A stretch of 64,000 bases of DNA, from positions 1 through 64,000 of the forward strand of contig CAMCVO010000003.1 of NCBI GenBank assembly GCA_945881945.1. Direction: 5' to 3'. Below are positions 9,377 to 19,778 of the stretch, in pieces. Under the pieces are notes generated by a model that was given only the letters and a program-made list of their open reading frames with translations, made no database searches and was not told the origin of the DNA. A program made the position numbers and the translations under genes. Position 1 is the stretch's first letter, and each line of letters begins with the position of its first letter. This stretch comes from Bifidobacterium breve. Lineage in GTDB: Bacteria; Actinomycetota; Actinomycetes; Nanopelagicales; Nanopelagicaceae.

Positions 9377-10592
9377 TTAATTGCTCCACTCTCGAGGTAG
9401 GGATTGCAGGGACAGGAAAGCTAGGTTCGACTTCTTCTACCATCTTGGTTGATTTAGCTATTTTCACTTTCTGCCTCTCATACAAAGATGTGCCAGCCAG
9501 ATACAAAAGTGCAACTGTGAAAACAAAGGCAAAAATTACCGCTTGCGGTGCATTCTCCTGTGACAGTACCCGCAAAGTGGCAACAACTAAAATCCATGCC
9601 AGTGAGAATGGAATCAATACTTTCCAGCCAAACTTCATGAACTGGTCATACCGTAATCTTGGCAAAGTACCGCGTAACCAAACAAATACGAAGAAGAATG
9701 CTAAAACCTTAATAAAGAACCAAACTAATGTGAACCATCCGCCCAACCATTGCTCGGTAAAGCCAAGACCTGGAAGTGCTCGATACCCACCTAAAAATAA
9801 TGTGGTTGCTAAAGCAGAGACAGCAATAATGTTTACGTACTCTGACAAGAAAAATAGTGCGAACTTAAGGGATGAATACTCAGTGTGGAAACCACCAACT
9901 AACTCTCCTTCAGCCTCTGCTAGGTCAAATGGCGCACGATTAGTTTCACCAACCATCGAAATTGAATAAATAACAAAAGATGGGAAAAGCACTACGGCAT
10001 ACCACCATTGATCTTGAGCTGCGACAATTTCTGAAGTAGACATTGAACCGGCATAAATAAATACTGCAACGAGTGATAATCCCATTGCAACTTCATATGA
10101 AATTACTTGAGCTGATGAACGAAGCCCACCTAATAGTGGGTAAGTAGATCCAGATGACCAGCCGGCAAGCACAATGCCATAAACACCAACAGATGCGATC
10201 GCTAGAACATAAAGCACTCCAACTGAAAGATCAGTCAACTGCATTGCGGTTTGTTGACCGAAGAAATTTACTGGTCCAGTCATAGGAATTACTGCAAATG
10301 CCATAAAACATGCGGTAGTGCTAATAATTGGTGCAATCACAAAAACAATTCGGTCAGCTGCTTTTGGAATCAAATCTTCTTTTAGCGCTAATTTCACACC
10401 ATCAACTAGTGCTTGTAACAAACCAAACTTTCCAACCCTATTTGGTCCACTTCGTTGTTGCATTCTGGCAACAATTCGTCGCTCTCCCCAAACAGACATG
10501 ATCGTTAGAACAACACACACTGCAAAAACTATTAGACCCTTTAACGCAATAATCCAACCTGGATCTTGGCTAATTAATTCTGCATTTGTCAT
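9369..10592 (-). CDS. nuoH: NADH-quinone oxidoreductase subunit H
   Basis: A 407-residue membrane subunit that forms the quinone-binding chamber with NuoB and NuoD. It has the hallmark [18 protein letters not shown] and the charged loop [22 protein letters not shown], both nearly invariant in the family. About eight hydrophobic helices are visible, with a hydrophilic tail of about 35 residues. The start overlaps the nuoG stop by 4 bases (ATGA). Confidence 0.97.
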   Translation of the reverse strand: MTNAELISQDPGWIIALKGLIVFAVCVVLTIMSVWGERRIVARMQQRSGPNRVGKFGLLQALVDGVKLALKEDLIPKAADRIVFVIAPIISTTACFMAFAVIPMTGPVNFFGQQTAMQLTDLSVGVLYVLAIASVGVYGIVLAGWSSGSTYPLLGGLRSSAQVISYEVAMGLSLVAVFIYAGSMSTSEIVAAQDQWWYAVVLFPSFVIYSISMVGETNRAPFDLAEAEGELVGGFHTEYSSLKFALFFLSEYVNIIAVSALATTLFLGGYRALPGLGFTEQWLGGWFTLVWFFIKVLAFFFVFVWLRGTLPRLRYDQFMKFGWKVLIPFSLAWILVVATLRVLSQENAPQAVIFAFVFTVALLYLAGTSLYERQKVKIAKSTKMVEEVEPSFPVPAIPTSRVEQLNG

Positions 10593-12934
10593 GCTTTAGC
10601 CACCTTTACTATTGAATTTCCAACTACACCTAAATTTCTTATCAGCTGGCTATTGCTTGAGTTACGCGGTAACCATACGGAAGAGTCATCAATATCGCCA
10701 ATTACACAAGGTAATGTGACTGCGCCATAATTGTTTGACACTCTGACTAAGTCATTTTCTTTAACGCTTAGAAAGCTTGCCCGAGATTTACTAATAACTG
10801 CAACAGATGCACGTGCTGTACCTGCCAGATTTTCTTCACCATCTTGTAAAGATCCCTTATCGAGCAAATTTCGCCATGAGGTAAGAATTGCCTCATCACC
10901 ACTTACAGATGTGTTTGCACTGGCGGTTACTGATTTCATTGTTGATCGAGCGCCATCCCATGCACCTAGTGATTCCATCTCTGCTCTAGCAGCTTTTACT
11001 GTTGGTAAATTGATTGGCTTGCCTATCTCATCGGCCAAGATTGAAAGAATTCTGACATCACTGCGATTTAATGACTGTTCCACTGCAGCTTCAAACTTTC
11101 GCACTTTGCCTTGCCAATCCATAAAAGACCCACTCTTTTCAACAACTGCTGCAACCGGCAAGACCACCGATGCATGCTCGGTGATATCACTCTGGCGAAT
11201 TTCAAGTGAGACTATAAACTTTTTAGCCAACTTAACTTTGGCATCTGCAGAGATATCCATTGGATCAACTCCACCAATTACTAAAGCTTGCAGATCTGAA
11301 TTAATCATTTCTTGAGTGTCCATGCCTGGTGTTGTTGGCAATGAATCAACAGCCCAAGCTGTAGAGATATCAACTCTGGCTGCAGCATCACTTACTGGGC
11401 GATTTCCTGGCAATAAATTTGGAAGTGCACCTGCTGATATCGCACCCATTTCGCCAGATCGTCGTGGAATCCAACCCAATTTGGCACCACTGCTGCTGAT
11501 TAATTTTGCTACTGCCGACAATGCCCCTGGAGTCTCTGCCGCTCTCTCACCAACTAGCACTACTGATTTACCTGTTAATCCTGTGATCGAGTTAATCGCA
11601 GAGACTTCATCACCGGTTGCAGTTTTAATCAAATTCGCATTTAACTTTTCACTTCCGCGACTAGTAAAGGCAGCAATGCTGCTTACTTTGATCGACCGCT
11701 TATGAACTTGTTTGTAAATTCTCAAAAAGACAATTGGTGACTCATCCTCTGGCTCAAAATTAATTAGAACTACATGATCTGCTTTATCAATATCTGTATA
11801 TGTTACTGAGGTTGGCACCGATGCTAAGAAATCTGCCTCCTCTGATGTGTGAAGACGTGCGCGGAAATCAATGTTGTTACTTCCTAGCGTTACTCGAGCA
11901 AATTTGCTGTAACCATAAGCATCTTCAACAGTTGCTCTACCGCCAACTAACACCCCTGCTCTTACACCTTTTAATCCGGCTGCAGCAGCAGCTAAAGCTT
12001 CAGGCCAAGATGCTTCTTGTAGTTGACCATTTGCATCACGAATTAGCGGTGTAGAAATTCTATTTTTTGCCACTTCATATTTAAACGCCCAGCGGCCTTT
12101 GTCGCAGTTCCACTCTTCATTTACAGATGCATCTTCGCCAGCAAGTCTTCGTAATGTTTTTCCTCTACGGACATCAGTACGCATCGCGCAACCAGATGCG
12201 CAGTGTTCACAAGCTGACTCAGTAGATACTAAATCAAAAGGTCTTGCTCTAAATCGATAAGAGGTACCAGTTAACGCACCTACTGGGCAGATTTGAACAG
12301 TATTTCCAGAGTAGTAAGAATTAAATGGTTCATCTTCATAAATTCCTACCTGCTGCAATGCACCTCGTTCATTGAGAGTAATAAATGGATCGCCAGCGAT
12401 TTGTTCTGAAAATCTAGTGCAGCGAGCGCACAGCACGCACCGCTCACGGTCTAACAAAACTTGGGAGGAAATGGCTACTGGTTTTTCAAAAGTTCGCTTA
12501 ACGCCTTCAAATCGAGATTCACCACGACCATTAGACATTGCTTGATTTTGTAATGGACACTCGCCGCCTTTATCACAAACTGGGCAATCTAGTGGGTGGT
12601 TAATTAACAACAACTCCATTACTCCCTTTTGTGCTTTGTCAGCAACTGGCGAGGTTAATTGTGTTTTTACAATCATTCCGGTTTCAACTGGAATGGTGCA
12701 GGAAGCCTGTGGCTTAGGAAAAGCACGGCCATTAATTTCAATATCAACTAAGCATTGTCGGCAGGCACCTGCTGGTTCAAGTAATGGGTGGTCACAAAAT
12801 CTTGGTATTTGAATTCCAAGTTTCTCAGCAGCTCTAATCACCAAGGTGCCCTTTGGCACAGTTACCTCAAAACCATCAATTACGCAGGTGATCATCTCAA
12901 CTTTTTGCTCTGTACCTAACTCTTGAATACTCAT
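10589..12934 (-). CDS. nuoG: NADH-quinone oxidoreductase subunit G
   Basis: A 781-residue iron-sulfur subunit. The N-terminal 2Fe-2S ligands are Cys47, 58, 61 and about 79. His113 with Cys117, 120 and 126 form the N5-type cluster. Cys166, 169, 172 and 216 form N4. Cys242, 245, 249 and 277 match the additional N7 cluster found only in some bacteria. A molybdopterin-type oxidoreductase fold without evident cofactor function follows. It carries electrons from NuoF/E towards NuoI. It overlaps nuoF and nuoH by ATGA. Confidence 0.96.
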   Translation of the reverse strand: MSIQELGTEQKVEMITCVIDGFEVTVPKGTLVIRAAEKLGIQIPRFCDHPLLEPAGACRQCLVDIEINGRAFPKPQASCTIPVETGMIVKTQLTSPVADKAQKGVMELLLINHPLDCPVCDKGGECPLQNQAMSNGRGESRFEGVKRTFEKPVAISSQVLLDRERCVLCARCTRFSEQIAGDPFITLNERGALQQVGIYEDEPFNSYYSGNTVQICPVGALTGTSYRFRARPFDLVSTESACEHCASGCAMRTDVRRGKTLRRLAGEDASVNEEWNCDKGRWAFKYEVAKNRISTPLIRDANGQLQEASWPEALAAAAAGLKGVRAGVLVGGRATVEDAYGYSKFARVTLGSNNIDFRARLHTSEEADFLASVPTSVTYTDIDKADHVVLINFEPEDESPIVFLRIYKQVHKRSIKVSSIAAFTSRGSEKLNANLIKTATGDEVSAINSITGLTGKSVVLVGERAAETPGALSAVAKLISSSGAKLGWIPRRSGEMGAISAGALPNLLPGNRPVSDAAARVDISTAWAVDSLPTTPGMDTQEMINSDLQALVIGGVDPMDISADAKVKLAKKFIVSLEIRQSDITEHASVVLPVAAVVEKSGSFMDWQGKVRKFEAAVEQSLNRSDVRILSILADEIGKPINLPTVKAARAEMESLGAWDGARSTMKSVTASANTSVSGDEAILTSWRNLLDKGSLQDGEENLAGTARASVAVISKSRASFLSVKENDLVRVSNNYGAVTLPCVIGDIDDSSVWLPRNSSNSQLIRNLGVVGNSIVKVAKA

Positions 12935-14235
12935 CTCACACCCACGCTTTCAAACAAAGTTGCAGCCGCGGGATCAAATGGACAGGTGCCGGCAGAAAGA
13001 TGATCTAAATACTCTTGTCGGAAATACTGAAGAGAAGAAATAATTGGACTAGCTGCGCCATCTGCCAATGCGCAAAATGATCGTCCCATGATGTTGTCGC
13101 AAAGATCTAATAACTTATCCAAATCTGCTTCAGTGCCTTTACCAGACTCTAAATCTTTTAGTACCTGTACTAGCCACCAAGTTCCCTCGCGGCACGGTGT
13201 GCACTTGCCACAAGATTCATGTTTATAAAACTCAGTCCAACGAAGTACTGCTCTGACAACACAGGTTGTTTCATCAAAAATTTGCAATGCTTTTGTGCCA
13301 AGCATTGAACCAGCCTTTGACACTCCCTCATAATCTAGTGGCACATCTAAGTGAGCATCGGTAAACATTGGCGTTGATGAACCGCCAGGTGTCCAAAACT
13401 TTAATTTGTGACCAGATCTAACTCCCCCAGATATTTCTAGTAATTGACGCAAAGTTATGCCAAGTGGCGCCTCAAACTGTCCTGGATTATTTACATGCCC
13501 AGATAATGAATAGAGTGTAAAACCTTTGCTTTTCTCGGTTCCCATTGAAGTAAACCACTCAACTCCATTATTTACTATTGCAGGCACAGAAGCCACAGAT
13601 TCGACATTGTTAACAACTGTTGGTTTTGCATACAAACCGGCAATCGCGGGAAAAGGTGGACGTAATCTTGGTTGTCCTCTAAATCCCTCAAGTGAATCAA
13701 GCAAAGCAGTCTCTTCACCACAAATATATGCACCCGCTCCAACATGCAAAACTAATTCCAGATCAAAACCTTTGCCCAATATATTTTTCCCTAGTAAGCC
13801 TGCTTTATAAGCATCTTCTATTGCTTGCTGCACTCTTCGGACCACATGTGTTACTTCCCCGCGAATATAAATAAATGCGTAATTAGCTCTAATTGCGTAA
13901 GAGCCGATAATTACTCCCTCAATTAATACATGGGGATTAGCCATCATCAATGGCGTATCTTTACAAGTTCCTGGCTCTGATTCATCGGCATTTACAACAA
14001 AGTAATGTTCTTTATTATCGCCTTGTGGAATAAAGCCCCATTTATTTCCAGTAGGAAAACCTGCGCCGCCTCTGCCTCGTAGCCCTGAATCTTTTACTAA
14101 TTGAATAACTTCATCAGGTTGCATAGCTAAGGCTTTTTCAACTGCGGTGTAACCGCCATTACGTTTGTAACCTGCAATGGTAAATGAATCTGCTTGATCC
14201 CAATAGGCCGAAAGTACTGGAGTTAATTTACTCAT
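12931..14235 (-). CDS. nuoF: NADH-quinone oxidoreductase subunit F
   Basis: A 434-residue flavoprotein that oxidises NADH. GRGGAGFPTG (54-63) is the nucleotide/FMN binding loop, and GAGAYICGEETAL follows near residue 165. The 4Fe-4S cluster N3 ligands are Cys342, 345 and 348 (CGKCTPC) plus Cys388. It pairs with NuoE as the electron-input module. ATGA overlaps join it to nuoE upstream and nuoG downstream. Confidence 0.97.
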   Translation of the reverse strand: MSKLTPVLSAYWDQADSFTIAGYKRNGGYTAVEKALAMQPDEVIQLVKDSGLRGRGGAGFPTGNKWGFIPQGDNKEHYFVVNADESEPGTCKDTPLMMANPHVLIEGVIIGSYAIRANYAFIYIRGEVTHVVRRVQQAIEDAYKAGLLGKNILGKGFDLELVLHVGAGAYICGEETALLDSLEGFRGQPRLRPPFPAIAGLYAKPTVVNNVESVASVPAIVNNGVEWFTSMGTEKSKGFTLYSLSGHVNNPGQFEAPLGITLRQLLEISGGVRSGHKLKFWTPGGSSTPMFTDAHLDVPLDYEGVSKAGSMLGTKALQIFDETTCVVRAVLRWTEFYKHESCGKCTPCREGTWWLVQVLKDLESGKGTEADLDKLLDLCDNIMGRSFCALADGAASPIISSLQYFRQEYLDHLSAGTCPFDPAAATLFESVGVR

Positions 14236-14858
14236 TCTCCACCCTTTGCCTTGTTTAATCCCAATAATGTTGGCTCTCCTGCTTGCACGCCTTCATTTGC
14301 TAATCCATCAGAGATTCCAGCAAGTACTGCAGAATTTTGTCTCCAAGTGCGCAATGTTTTCGGACCACGTGTTGGCGGGATTGGTTTTCCAGCTCTGGCG
14401 CTATCAACTAGATCTTTAGTGGATTGAACCGTTTGATTGTCATAAAACTCCCAATTGACCATCACTACCGGCGCATAATCGCAAGCTGCATTACATTCAA
14501 TATGCTCCACTGAAACCTTGCCATCTGATGTTACGCCATCATTTTCAATACTTAAATGTTCTTTGATAGAGCTAAATATTGCATCCCCACCCATAACTGC
14601 ACATAAAGTATTGGTGCAGATACCAACATGGTATTCACCTACTGGCTTTGATTTATATTGCGTATAGAAAGTTGAGACTGCAGTCACCTCAGCAGTTGCT
14701 AGTTCTAATTTTTGACCAATTAATTCAATTCCCTCATTTGTTACATACCCATCAATTGATTGCACATAATGAAGTAGTGGCATGATTGCAGAACGCTTAC
14801 GCGGATATCTTGCAATTATTGAATCCATAATTGAGATTTGTTCAGTTGTGAATGCCAT
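14232..14858 (-). CDS. nuoE: NADH-quinone oxidoreductase subunit E
   Basis: A 208-residue thioredoxin-like 2Fe-2S subunit. Ligands Cys81 and 86 (CTNTLC) and Cys122 and 126 (CNAAC) fit the NuoE pattern C-x4-C...C-x3-C for cluster N1a. The C-terminal 40 residues after PPTRGPKTLRTW are a low-complexity extension common in Actinobacteria. It shares one base with the nuoD stop and overlaps nuoF by 4 bases. Confidence 0.96.
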   Translation of the reverse strand: MAFTTEQISIMDSIIARYPRKRSAIMPLLHYVQSIDGYVTNEGIELIGQKLELATAEVTAVSTFYTQYKSKPVGEYHVGICTNTLCAVMGGDAIFSSIKEHLSIENDGVTSDGKVSVEHIECNAACDYAPVVMVNWEFYDNQTVQSTKDLVDSARAGKPIPPTRGPKTLRTWRQNSAVLAGISDGLANEGVQAGEPTLLGLNKAKGGE

Positions 14859-16198
14859 TATCGATCAACCCCACCCATCACTGGATCAATTGATGCCACC
14901 GCAGCAACTACATCTGAGATCTGTCCACCCTCACACATTGCTGCAGTTGACTGCAGATTGTTAAATGATGGATCACGGAAATGAACCCGATAAGGTCTAG
15001 TACCGCCATCTGAAACTAAATTAACCCCTAGTTCACCACGTGGGGATTCAATCGCGGTGTACACCTGACCGGCTGGAACTCTAAAACCTTCAGTGACTAA
15101 TTTGAAGTGATGAATCAATGCCTCCATTGATTCGCCCATAATTTCTCTAATGTGATTTAGTGAATTACCCATACCATCAGCACCTACAGATAATTGAGAA
15201 GGCCAAGCGATTTTTTTATCAGCCACCATTACTGGCTGACCCTCTAATTTTTCTAACTTAGAAACACATTGTTCGATAATCCTCAAAGATTGCTCAAGCT
15301 CTTTCATTCTAATTAAAAAGCGACCGTAAACATCGCAGGTATCTGTTGTTGGGATATCAAACTCATAATCTTCATAACCGCAATAAGGTTGAGCCTTACG
15401 TAAATCCCAAGCTAATCCAGTTGAACGAAGTACTGGACCAGTAATTCCTAAAGTTGTACAACCAGCCAGATCTAAGTAGCCAACCCCTTGTGTGCGCTTG
15501 ATCCAGATTGAATTACCAATCAATAATTTTTCATTATCTTTAAAGTTATGTCTTAAATCTTTGACTGTTTCACGAATCTTTTTTAAGGCACCCTCTGGTA
15601 AATCTTGAGCCACTCCACCTGGTCGGATATAGGCCATATTCATTCGCAATCCTGAGAGCATTTCGAAAATATCTAATACTTTCTCTCTCTCCCTAAATGC
15701 AAAGATCATTGGAGATAGTGCGCCAAGTTCTAATGCACCAGTTCCAAGCGCAACCATGTGAGATGAGATTCGGTTGAACTCCATCATCATCACACGAATA
15801 ACCGTTGCTCTTTCTGGCACATCATTTGTAATTCCTAATAACTTCTCAACTCCTAGGCAATATGCTGTTTCATTAAATATTGGAGAGAGATAATCCATTC
15901 TGGTTACAAAAGTTACGCCTTGGGTCCAGTTTCTAAATTCAGTATTTTTCTCAATGCCAGTATGTAAATATCCAATTCCACATCGAGTTTCAGTTACCGT
16001 CTCACCCTCTAATTCCAAAATTAAGCGCAGCACACCATGAGTTGACGGGTGCTGTGGTCCCATATTTAAAACTACGCGCTCTTCTTTGGTAGCACCAATC
16101 TCAGTAATTAATGCATCCCAATCTCCGCCTGTAACCGAATAAACCCGTCCTTCGGTTGTCTCCTGTGAGGATGCGTATGGATCGGTATAAGTTGTCAT
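14858..16198 (-). CDS. nuoD: NADH-quinone oxidoreductase subunit D
   Basis: A 446-residue 49-kDa-type subunit forming most of the quinone site. The family core [14 protein letters not shown] is present near residue 45, with [10 protein letters not shown] soon after and [14 protein letters not shown] near the C-terminus. The N-terminal 40 residues are an extension seen in actinobacterial NuoD. NuoC and NuoD are separate here, not fused as in Escherichia coli. The start overlaps nuoC as ATGA. Confidence 0.97.
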   Translation of the reverse strand: MTTYTDPYASSQETTEGRVYSVTGGDWDALITEIGATKEERVVLNMGPQHPSTHGVLRLILELEGETVTETRCGIGYLHTGIEKNTEFRNWTQGVTFVTRMDYLSPIFNETAYCLGVEKLLGITNDVPERATVIRVMMMEFNRISSHMVALGTGALELGALSPMIFAFREREKVLDIFEMLSGLRMNMAYIRPGGVAQDLPEGALKKIRETVKDLRHNFKDNEKLLIGNSIWIKRTQGVGYLDLAGCTTLGITGPVLRSTGLAWDLRKAQPYCGYEDYEFDIPTTDTCDVYGRFLIRMKELEQSLRIIEQCVSKLEKLEGQPVMVADKKIAWPSQLSVGADGMGNSLNHIREIMGESMEALIHHFKLVTEGFRVPAGQVYTAIESPRGELGVNLVSDGGTRPYRVHFRDPSFNNLQSTAAMCEGGQISDVVAAVASIDPVMGGVDR

Positions 16199-16824
16199 GA
16201 ATAACTCCGACGTTCTGATGGCGCTGGAACAGTTGCACCCTTATATTCAATTTCAATTCCGCCCAGCGGATAATCTTTTCGTTGCGGAAATCCTGACCAA
16301 TCATCTGGCATCAAAATACGTGTTAGTCCAGGATGGTTATCAAAAATAATTCCAAACATGTCATAGGTTTCCCGCTCATGCCAATTTGTACCTGCCCAAA
16401 TTTCAACTAGAGAAGGAACGTGAGGGTCTTTTTCAGAGACACAAACTTCTAATCTAATTCGTTGATTTCTAGTAATCGACAGCAGTGAATAGATTGCATG
16501 TAGCTCTCGATTTGTTTCCTCTGGATAGTGCACGCCATTCACACCAACACACATTTCAAACCTAAGTTGATCTCGTAATATTTTGGCCACATCTAACAAT
16601 CGGTTTGATTTAATAAATAAGGTCAGCTCGCCGCGGTCTACGACAACTTTCTCAATCGCATCATTAAAGAGTGGGTAAGCACGCTCTAAATCATCAGCTA
16701 CTTGGTCAAAGTAGCCACCGAAAGGGCGCTCAGTTGACCCAATTGTGGTTTGGGTTTTAGCTAACCCGCCAAAACCGGAGGTGTCTCCACTTCCTTGGCT
16801 ACCAAACATTCCGTTCTTTCTCAT
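16195..16824 (-). CDS. nuoC: NADH-quinone oxidoreductase subunit C
   Basis: A 209-residue 30-kDa-type subunit. The family motif [20 protein letters not shown] is followed by the expected [11 protein letters not shown] segment. It is a structural protein of the quinone-module with no cofactor. A Gly/Ser-rich N-terminal stretch of about 30 residues precedes the conserved fold. It overlaps nuoB upstream and nuoD downstream by 4 bases each. Confidence 0.96.
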   Translation of the reverse strand: MRKNGMFGSQGSGDTSGFGGLAKTQTTIGSTERPFGGYFDQVADDLERAYPLFNDAIEKVVVDRGELTLFIKSNRLLDVAKILRDQLRFEMCVGVNGVHYPEETNRELHAIYSLLSITRNQRIRLEVCVSEKDPHVPSLVEIWAGTNWHERETYDMFGIIFDNHPGLTRILMPDDWSGFPQRKDYPLGGIEIEYKGATVPAPSERRSYS

Positions 16825-17375
16825 GCCAATAAACCTTTTAGTTGATGGGTAGGTTTTGCGGCCAGCGCTGCAGCTTCCACCTCTTTGATTATCTTTTCTC
16901 TATTTGGACCAAGTTTTTCGTTTCCAATTTGCTCATGTAGCTTCAAGATTGCATCCATCAACATTTCAGGTCTTGGTGGACACCCTGGCAGGTAGATATC
17001 AACTGGAATTATGTGATCGACTCCTTGCACAATTGCATAATTATTGAACATTCCACCTGATGAAGCACATGCACCCATTGCAATTGTCCACTTAGGGGCT
17101 GCCATTTGATCATAAATCTGACGAACAACTGGCGCCATTTTGTTACTTACTCGGCCAGCAACAATCATTAAATCTGCCTGTCGAGGGGAGGCTCTAAATA
17201 CTTCCATTCCAAACCTAGCTAAGTCATATCTGCCAGCACCTGCAGCCATCATTTCAATTGCGCAACAAGCCAATCCAAATGTTGCCGGCCATAATGAGTT
17301 TTTTCTCATGTAACCGGCAAGCTTTTCAACTGTTGTTAATAAGAACCCGCTCGGTAACTTCTCCTCTAAACCCAT
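16821..17375 (-). CDS. nuoB: NADH-quinone oxidoreductase subunit B
   Basis: A 184-residue subunit carrying the terminal cluster N2. Ligands are the tandem Cys37-Cys38, Cys103 and Cys132 (in LPGCPPRPE). The frame is open to 17408, but ATG 17375 gives the usual actinobacterial beginning [11 protein letters not shown] and lies 2 bases after the nuoA stop. An in-frame ATG at 17387 is the alternative. It transfers electrons to menaquinone at the NuoB/NuoD interface. Confidence 0.96.
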   Translation of the reverse strand: MGLEEKLPSGFLLTTVEKLAGYMRKNSLWPATFGLACCAIEMMAAGAGRYDLARFGMEVFRASPRQADLMIVAGRVSNKMAPVVRQIYDQMAAPKWTIAMGACASSGGMFNNYAIVQGVDHIIPVDIYLPGCPPRPEMLMDAILKLHEQIGNEKLGPNREKIIKEVEAAALAAKPTHQLKGLLA

Positions 17376-17377
17376 AA

Positions 17378-17749
17378 TTAATCCCATTCCAATCCACCGC
17401 GACGCCAAACGTAGGCGTAGGCAACAAATACCGTGCCAATAAATAATCCCATTTCAACTAACCCAAATAATCCAAGTTCATCAAATGCAACTGCCCATGG
17501 ATATAAGAAGACAATTTCGATATCAAAAACAATAAAAAGCATTGCGGTTAAAAAATATTTAATTGGGAATCTTCCGCCACCAGCTGCTTGAGGCGATGGC
17601 TGGATACCGCACTCATACGCATCTGACTTTGCGCGGTTATACCGTTTTGGACCAGTTAAGGCTGCGGCAGCGACTGAAAAAATCGCAAAACCAAAGCCAA
17701 TTGCCCCGATCGCCAGGATTGGCACATATGGATTAAATGAGAGATTCAT
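17378..17749 (-). CDS. nuoA: NADH-quinone oxidoreductase subunit A
   Basis: A 123-residue, three-helix subunit with the conserved YECGIQP loop between helices 1 and 2 and the acidic [12 protein letters not shown] segment. It is the first nuo gene and lies 41 bases after menG on the same strand. A TAAGAT box 8 bases before its ATG could give it a second, internal promoter; otherwise it is cotranscribed with menG. Confidence 0.96.
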   Translation of the reverse strand: MNLSFNPYVPILAIGAIGFGFAIFSVAAAALTGPKRYNRAKSDAYECGIQPSPQAAGGGRFPIKYFLTAMLFIVFDIEIVFLYPWAVAFDELGLFGLVEMGLFIGTVFVAYAYVWRRGGLEWD

Positions 17750-17757
17750 ACGACCAA

Positions 17758-17763
17758 ATCTTA
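17758..17763 (-). promoter_or_regulatory. Possible -10 box of nuoA, TAAGAT
   Basis: On the minus strand TAAGAT is followed by 8 bases and the nuoA ATG. It resembles the TANNNT boxes ahead of other genes in the window, at slightly longer spacing. The gap between menG and nuoA is only 41 bases, so readthrough from menG is equally likely. Confidence 0.35.
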
Positions 17764-17790
17764 TGGTTTACCAGCGGTGCCTTTTGCCAC

Positions 17791-18483
17791 TTACGCCTTG
17801 TACCCAATGTGAACTGCGACAATCCCGAAGGTTAAATCCTGCCAAGCCACAGAGTTCCATCCATTTTTTTGCATTTTCAGGGCTAGCCCTGCCTGATCTG
17901 GCCAGGCTCGGATCGATTCTGCAAGATAGATATAAGCCTGTGGATTTTTACTGATTTTTCGAACAGCTGCAGGAAGTGCCTTCATTAAATAATTTAAGTA
18001 GACAATTTTAAAAACTTTATTAACGGGATGGGAGAATTCTGCAACAACAATTTTGCCACCTGATTTAGTAACTCGCAGTGCCTCTTTTAAAGCCAAAGAT
18101 GTGTCATTAGTGTTTCGTAAACCAAATGAAATTGTAGTTACATCAAATGTATTGTCACCAAATGGAAGCTTAAGTGCATCTCCTTGAACAAACTTAATAT
18201 CTTTATGTTGCTTTCTGCCTTGTGCCAACATTCCTTCTGAAAAATCTAATGCGGTAACTTGGGCGCCGTTATCAACTAATGGCCTAGCCGAAGAACCAGT
18301 CCCGGCGGCAATATCTAAAATCTGCATTCCCGATTTTGGAGCAATGATTGTCGTCACACTCTTACGCCATGCCTTGGTTCTGCCTAGGCTTAGTAGGTCA
18401 TTTAAGAAGTCATATCGACTAGCCACGCCATCAAACATCTTTGAAACATCATCTGGATCTTTATTCAAATTTGCGCGGACCAC
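17791..18483 (-). CDS. menG: Demethylmenaquinone methyltransferase
   Basis: A 230-residue class I methyltransferase of the UbiE/MenG family, catalysing the last step of menaquinone synthesis. SAM-binding motif I is LDIAAGTGSSA, followed by the family signature YDFLNDLLSLG near the N-terminus and ISFGLRN in mid-protein. The frame also has a TTG at 18498. I prefer GTG 18483 because GGAG lies 9 bases upstream and the protein then begins VRANLNKDP, as in relatives. It heads the menG-nuo-polyprenyl synthase unit. In many Actinobacteria menJ lies between menG and nuoA; here it does not. Confidence 0.93.
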   Translation of the reverse strand: MVRANLNKDPDDVSKMFDGVASRYDFLNDLLSLGRTKAWRKSVTTIIAPKSGMQILDIAAGTGSSARPLVDNGAQVTALDFSEGMLAQGRKQHKDIKFVQGDALKLPFGDNTFDVTTISFGLRNTNDTSLALKEALRVTKSGGKIVVAEFSHPVNKVFKIVYLNYLMKALPAAVRKISKNPQAYIYLAESIRAWPDQAGLALKMQKNGWNSVAWQDLTFGIVAVHIGYKA

Positions 18484-18548
18484 ACCCCCATTCTCCAAGG
18501 AGTAGGCTTTACAGACAAATCCGGTAAATAGATGGGCGTAAATTATTA

Positions 18549-19778
18549 ATGTCAGTTTTAATCACTACTGAAATCTTGGGAGAGAACTCAGTACTAACCT
18601 CAGTTGAAAGCCAGTTAGATTTATCAGCTGCTTGGATTCGAAGTGGTGATGGGTTGATTGGGTTTGGTGAGTATAGAAAAATACAAATTTCTGGGGCTGA
18701 TCGTTTTAAGCAGGCGCGCACCTGGTGGAATCAACAGCTATCTGAATTTAAGATTCAAAACAATGTTCATGGCAGCGGCACTGGCCCAGTGCTTTTTACC
18801 TCTTTCTCATTTGATCCTCAACAAAGTTCGGTGCTGGTAATCCCAGAGATTATCCTGGTAAAGAAAGGCAACAAATCCTGGGTTACATGGATTGGTGATA
18901 CTAGACAGCCTGATTTTTCAAAACTTCATAGCACAGCACCAAGCGGTGAAATCTTTTGGGGTGGTGGATCAATTCCTGAAGACAAGTGGCGCGAACAGGT
19001 GAGTTATGCAATTAAATCAATTAAAGAAGGAAAATTAGAAAAAGTAGTTTTAGCTAGGGATCAGATTGCTCGCTCTAATCAAGTGATAAATACACGCGGT
19101 ATTTTGCAACGATTAGAGATTGATTACCCCTCTACTTGGTTATTTCTAGTTGATGGATTAATTGGCGCAACTCCTGAGCTATTAGTTAGATTGAGTAAAT
19201 CTCTAGTTACCTCTAGAGTTTTGGCCGGCACAATACAAAAAACTGGCAATGAGGATAGAGATTTAGCTCTAGCTGCCTCATTAGCTAAGTCCTCTAAAGA
19301 TTTAGAGGAACATGAGTATGCAGTCAGATCGGTTGCAGATGCCTTAGAACCATTTTGTTCTTCTACTAATGTTCCAGAGTCACCTTTTGTTCTTCATCTT
19401 TCAAATGTCATGCATCTTGCAACTGATGTGACAGGGGTTCTAAATGACAGCGCAAAGCAAGCAGATGTTTTCACTCTTATTGAGCAACTTCACCCAACGG
19501 CTGCGGTATGCGGCACACCAACTGATATTGCAAAACAATTAATTAATGATCTTGAGAAAATGAATCGGGGGCGTTATGCAGCCCCAGTTGGCTGGATTGA
19601 TGCAAATGGTGATGGTGAAATAGCTATTGCACTTCGCTGCGGTTTACTCCTTGAAGATAAAAAATCAATTAGGATCTTTGCTGGTTGTGGGATTGTTGCT
19701 GGTTCAGATCCAGAGACTGAATTTGCAGAAAGTCAGGCTAAATTAATGCCAATGCGCACTGCGCTAGAAATGCTTTGA
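18549..19778 (+). CDS. menF: Isochorismate synthase
   Basis: A 409-residue chorismate-binding enzyme converting chorismate to isochorismate, the first step of menaquinone synthesis. Diagnostic segments are LEKVVLARD near 165, AGTIQKTGNEDRDL near 225, HPTAAVCGTP at 315-324 and RYAAPVGWIDANGDGE near 340. It is divergent from menG and convergent with menD, whose coding region it overlaps by 46 bases. A TAAATT lies 4 bases before the ATG, so the leader is very short if that is its -10 box. Confidence 0.95.
   Translation: MSVLITTEILGENSVLTSVESQLDLSAAWIRSGDGLIGFGEYRKIQISGADRFKQARTWWNQQLSEFKIQNNVHGSGTGPVLFTSFSFDPQQSSVLVIPEIILVKKGNKSWVTWIGDTRQPDFSKLHSTAPSGEIFWGGGSIPEDKWREQVSYAIKSIKEGKLEKVVLARDQIARSNQVINTRGILQRLEIDYPSTWLFLVDGLIGATPELLVRLSKSLVTSRVLAGTIQKTGNEDRDLALAASLAKSSKDLEEHEYAVRSVADALEPFCSSTNVPESPFVLHLSNVMHLATDVTGVLNDSAKQADVFTLIEQLHPTAAVCGTPTDIAKQLINDLEKMNRGRYAAPVGWIDANGDGEIAIALRCGLLLEDKKSIRIFAGCGIVAGSDPETEFAESQAKLMPMRTALEML

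Noticed and set aside
9307-9969. A 220-codon open frame on the plus strand opposite nuoI and nuoH
   Set aside because: It is antisense to highly conserved complex I genes, has a composition dominated by Lys, Asn and Pro, and shows no family pattern.
10731-11315. A 194-codon plus-strand frame opposite nuoG
   Set aside because: It is a shadow of the nuoG reading frame with no ribosome site or recognisable domain.
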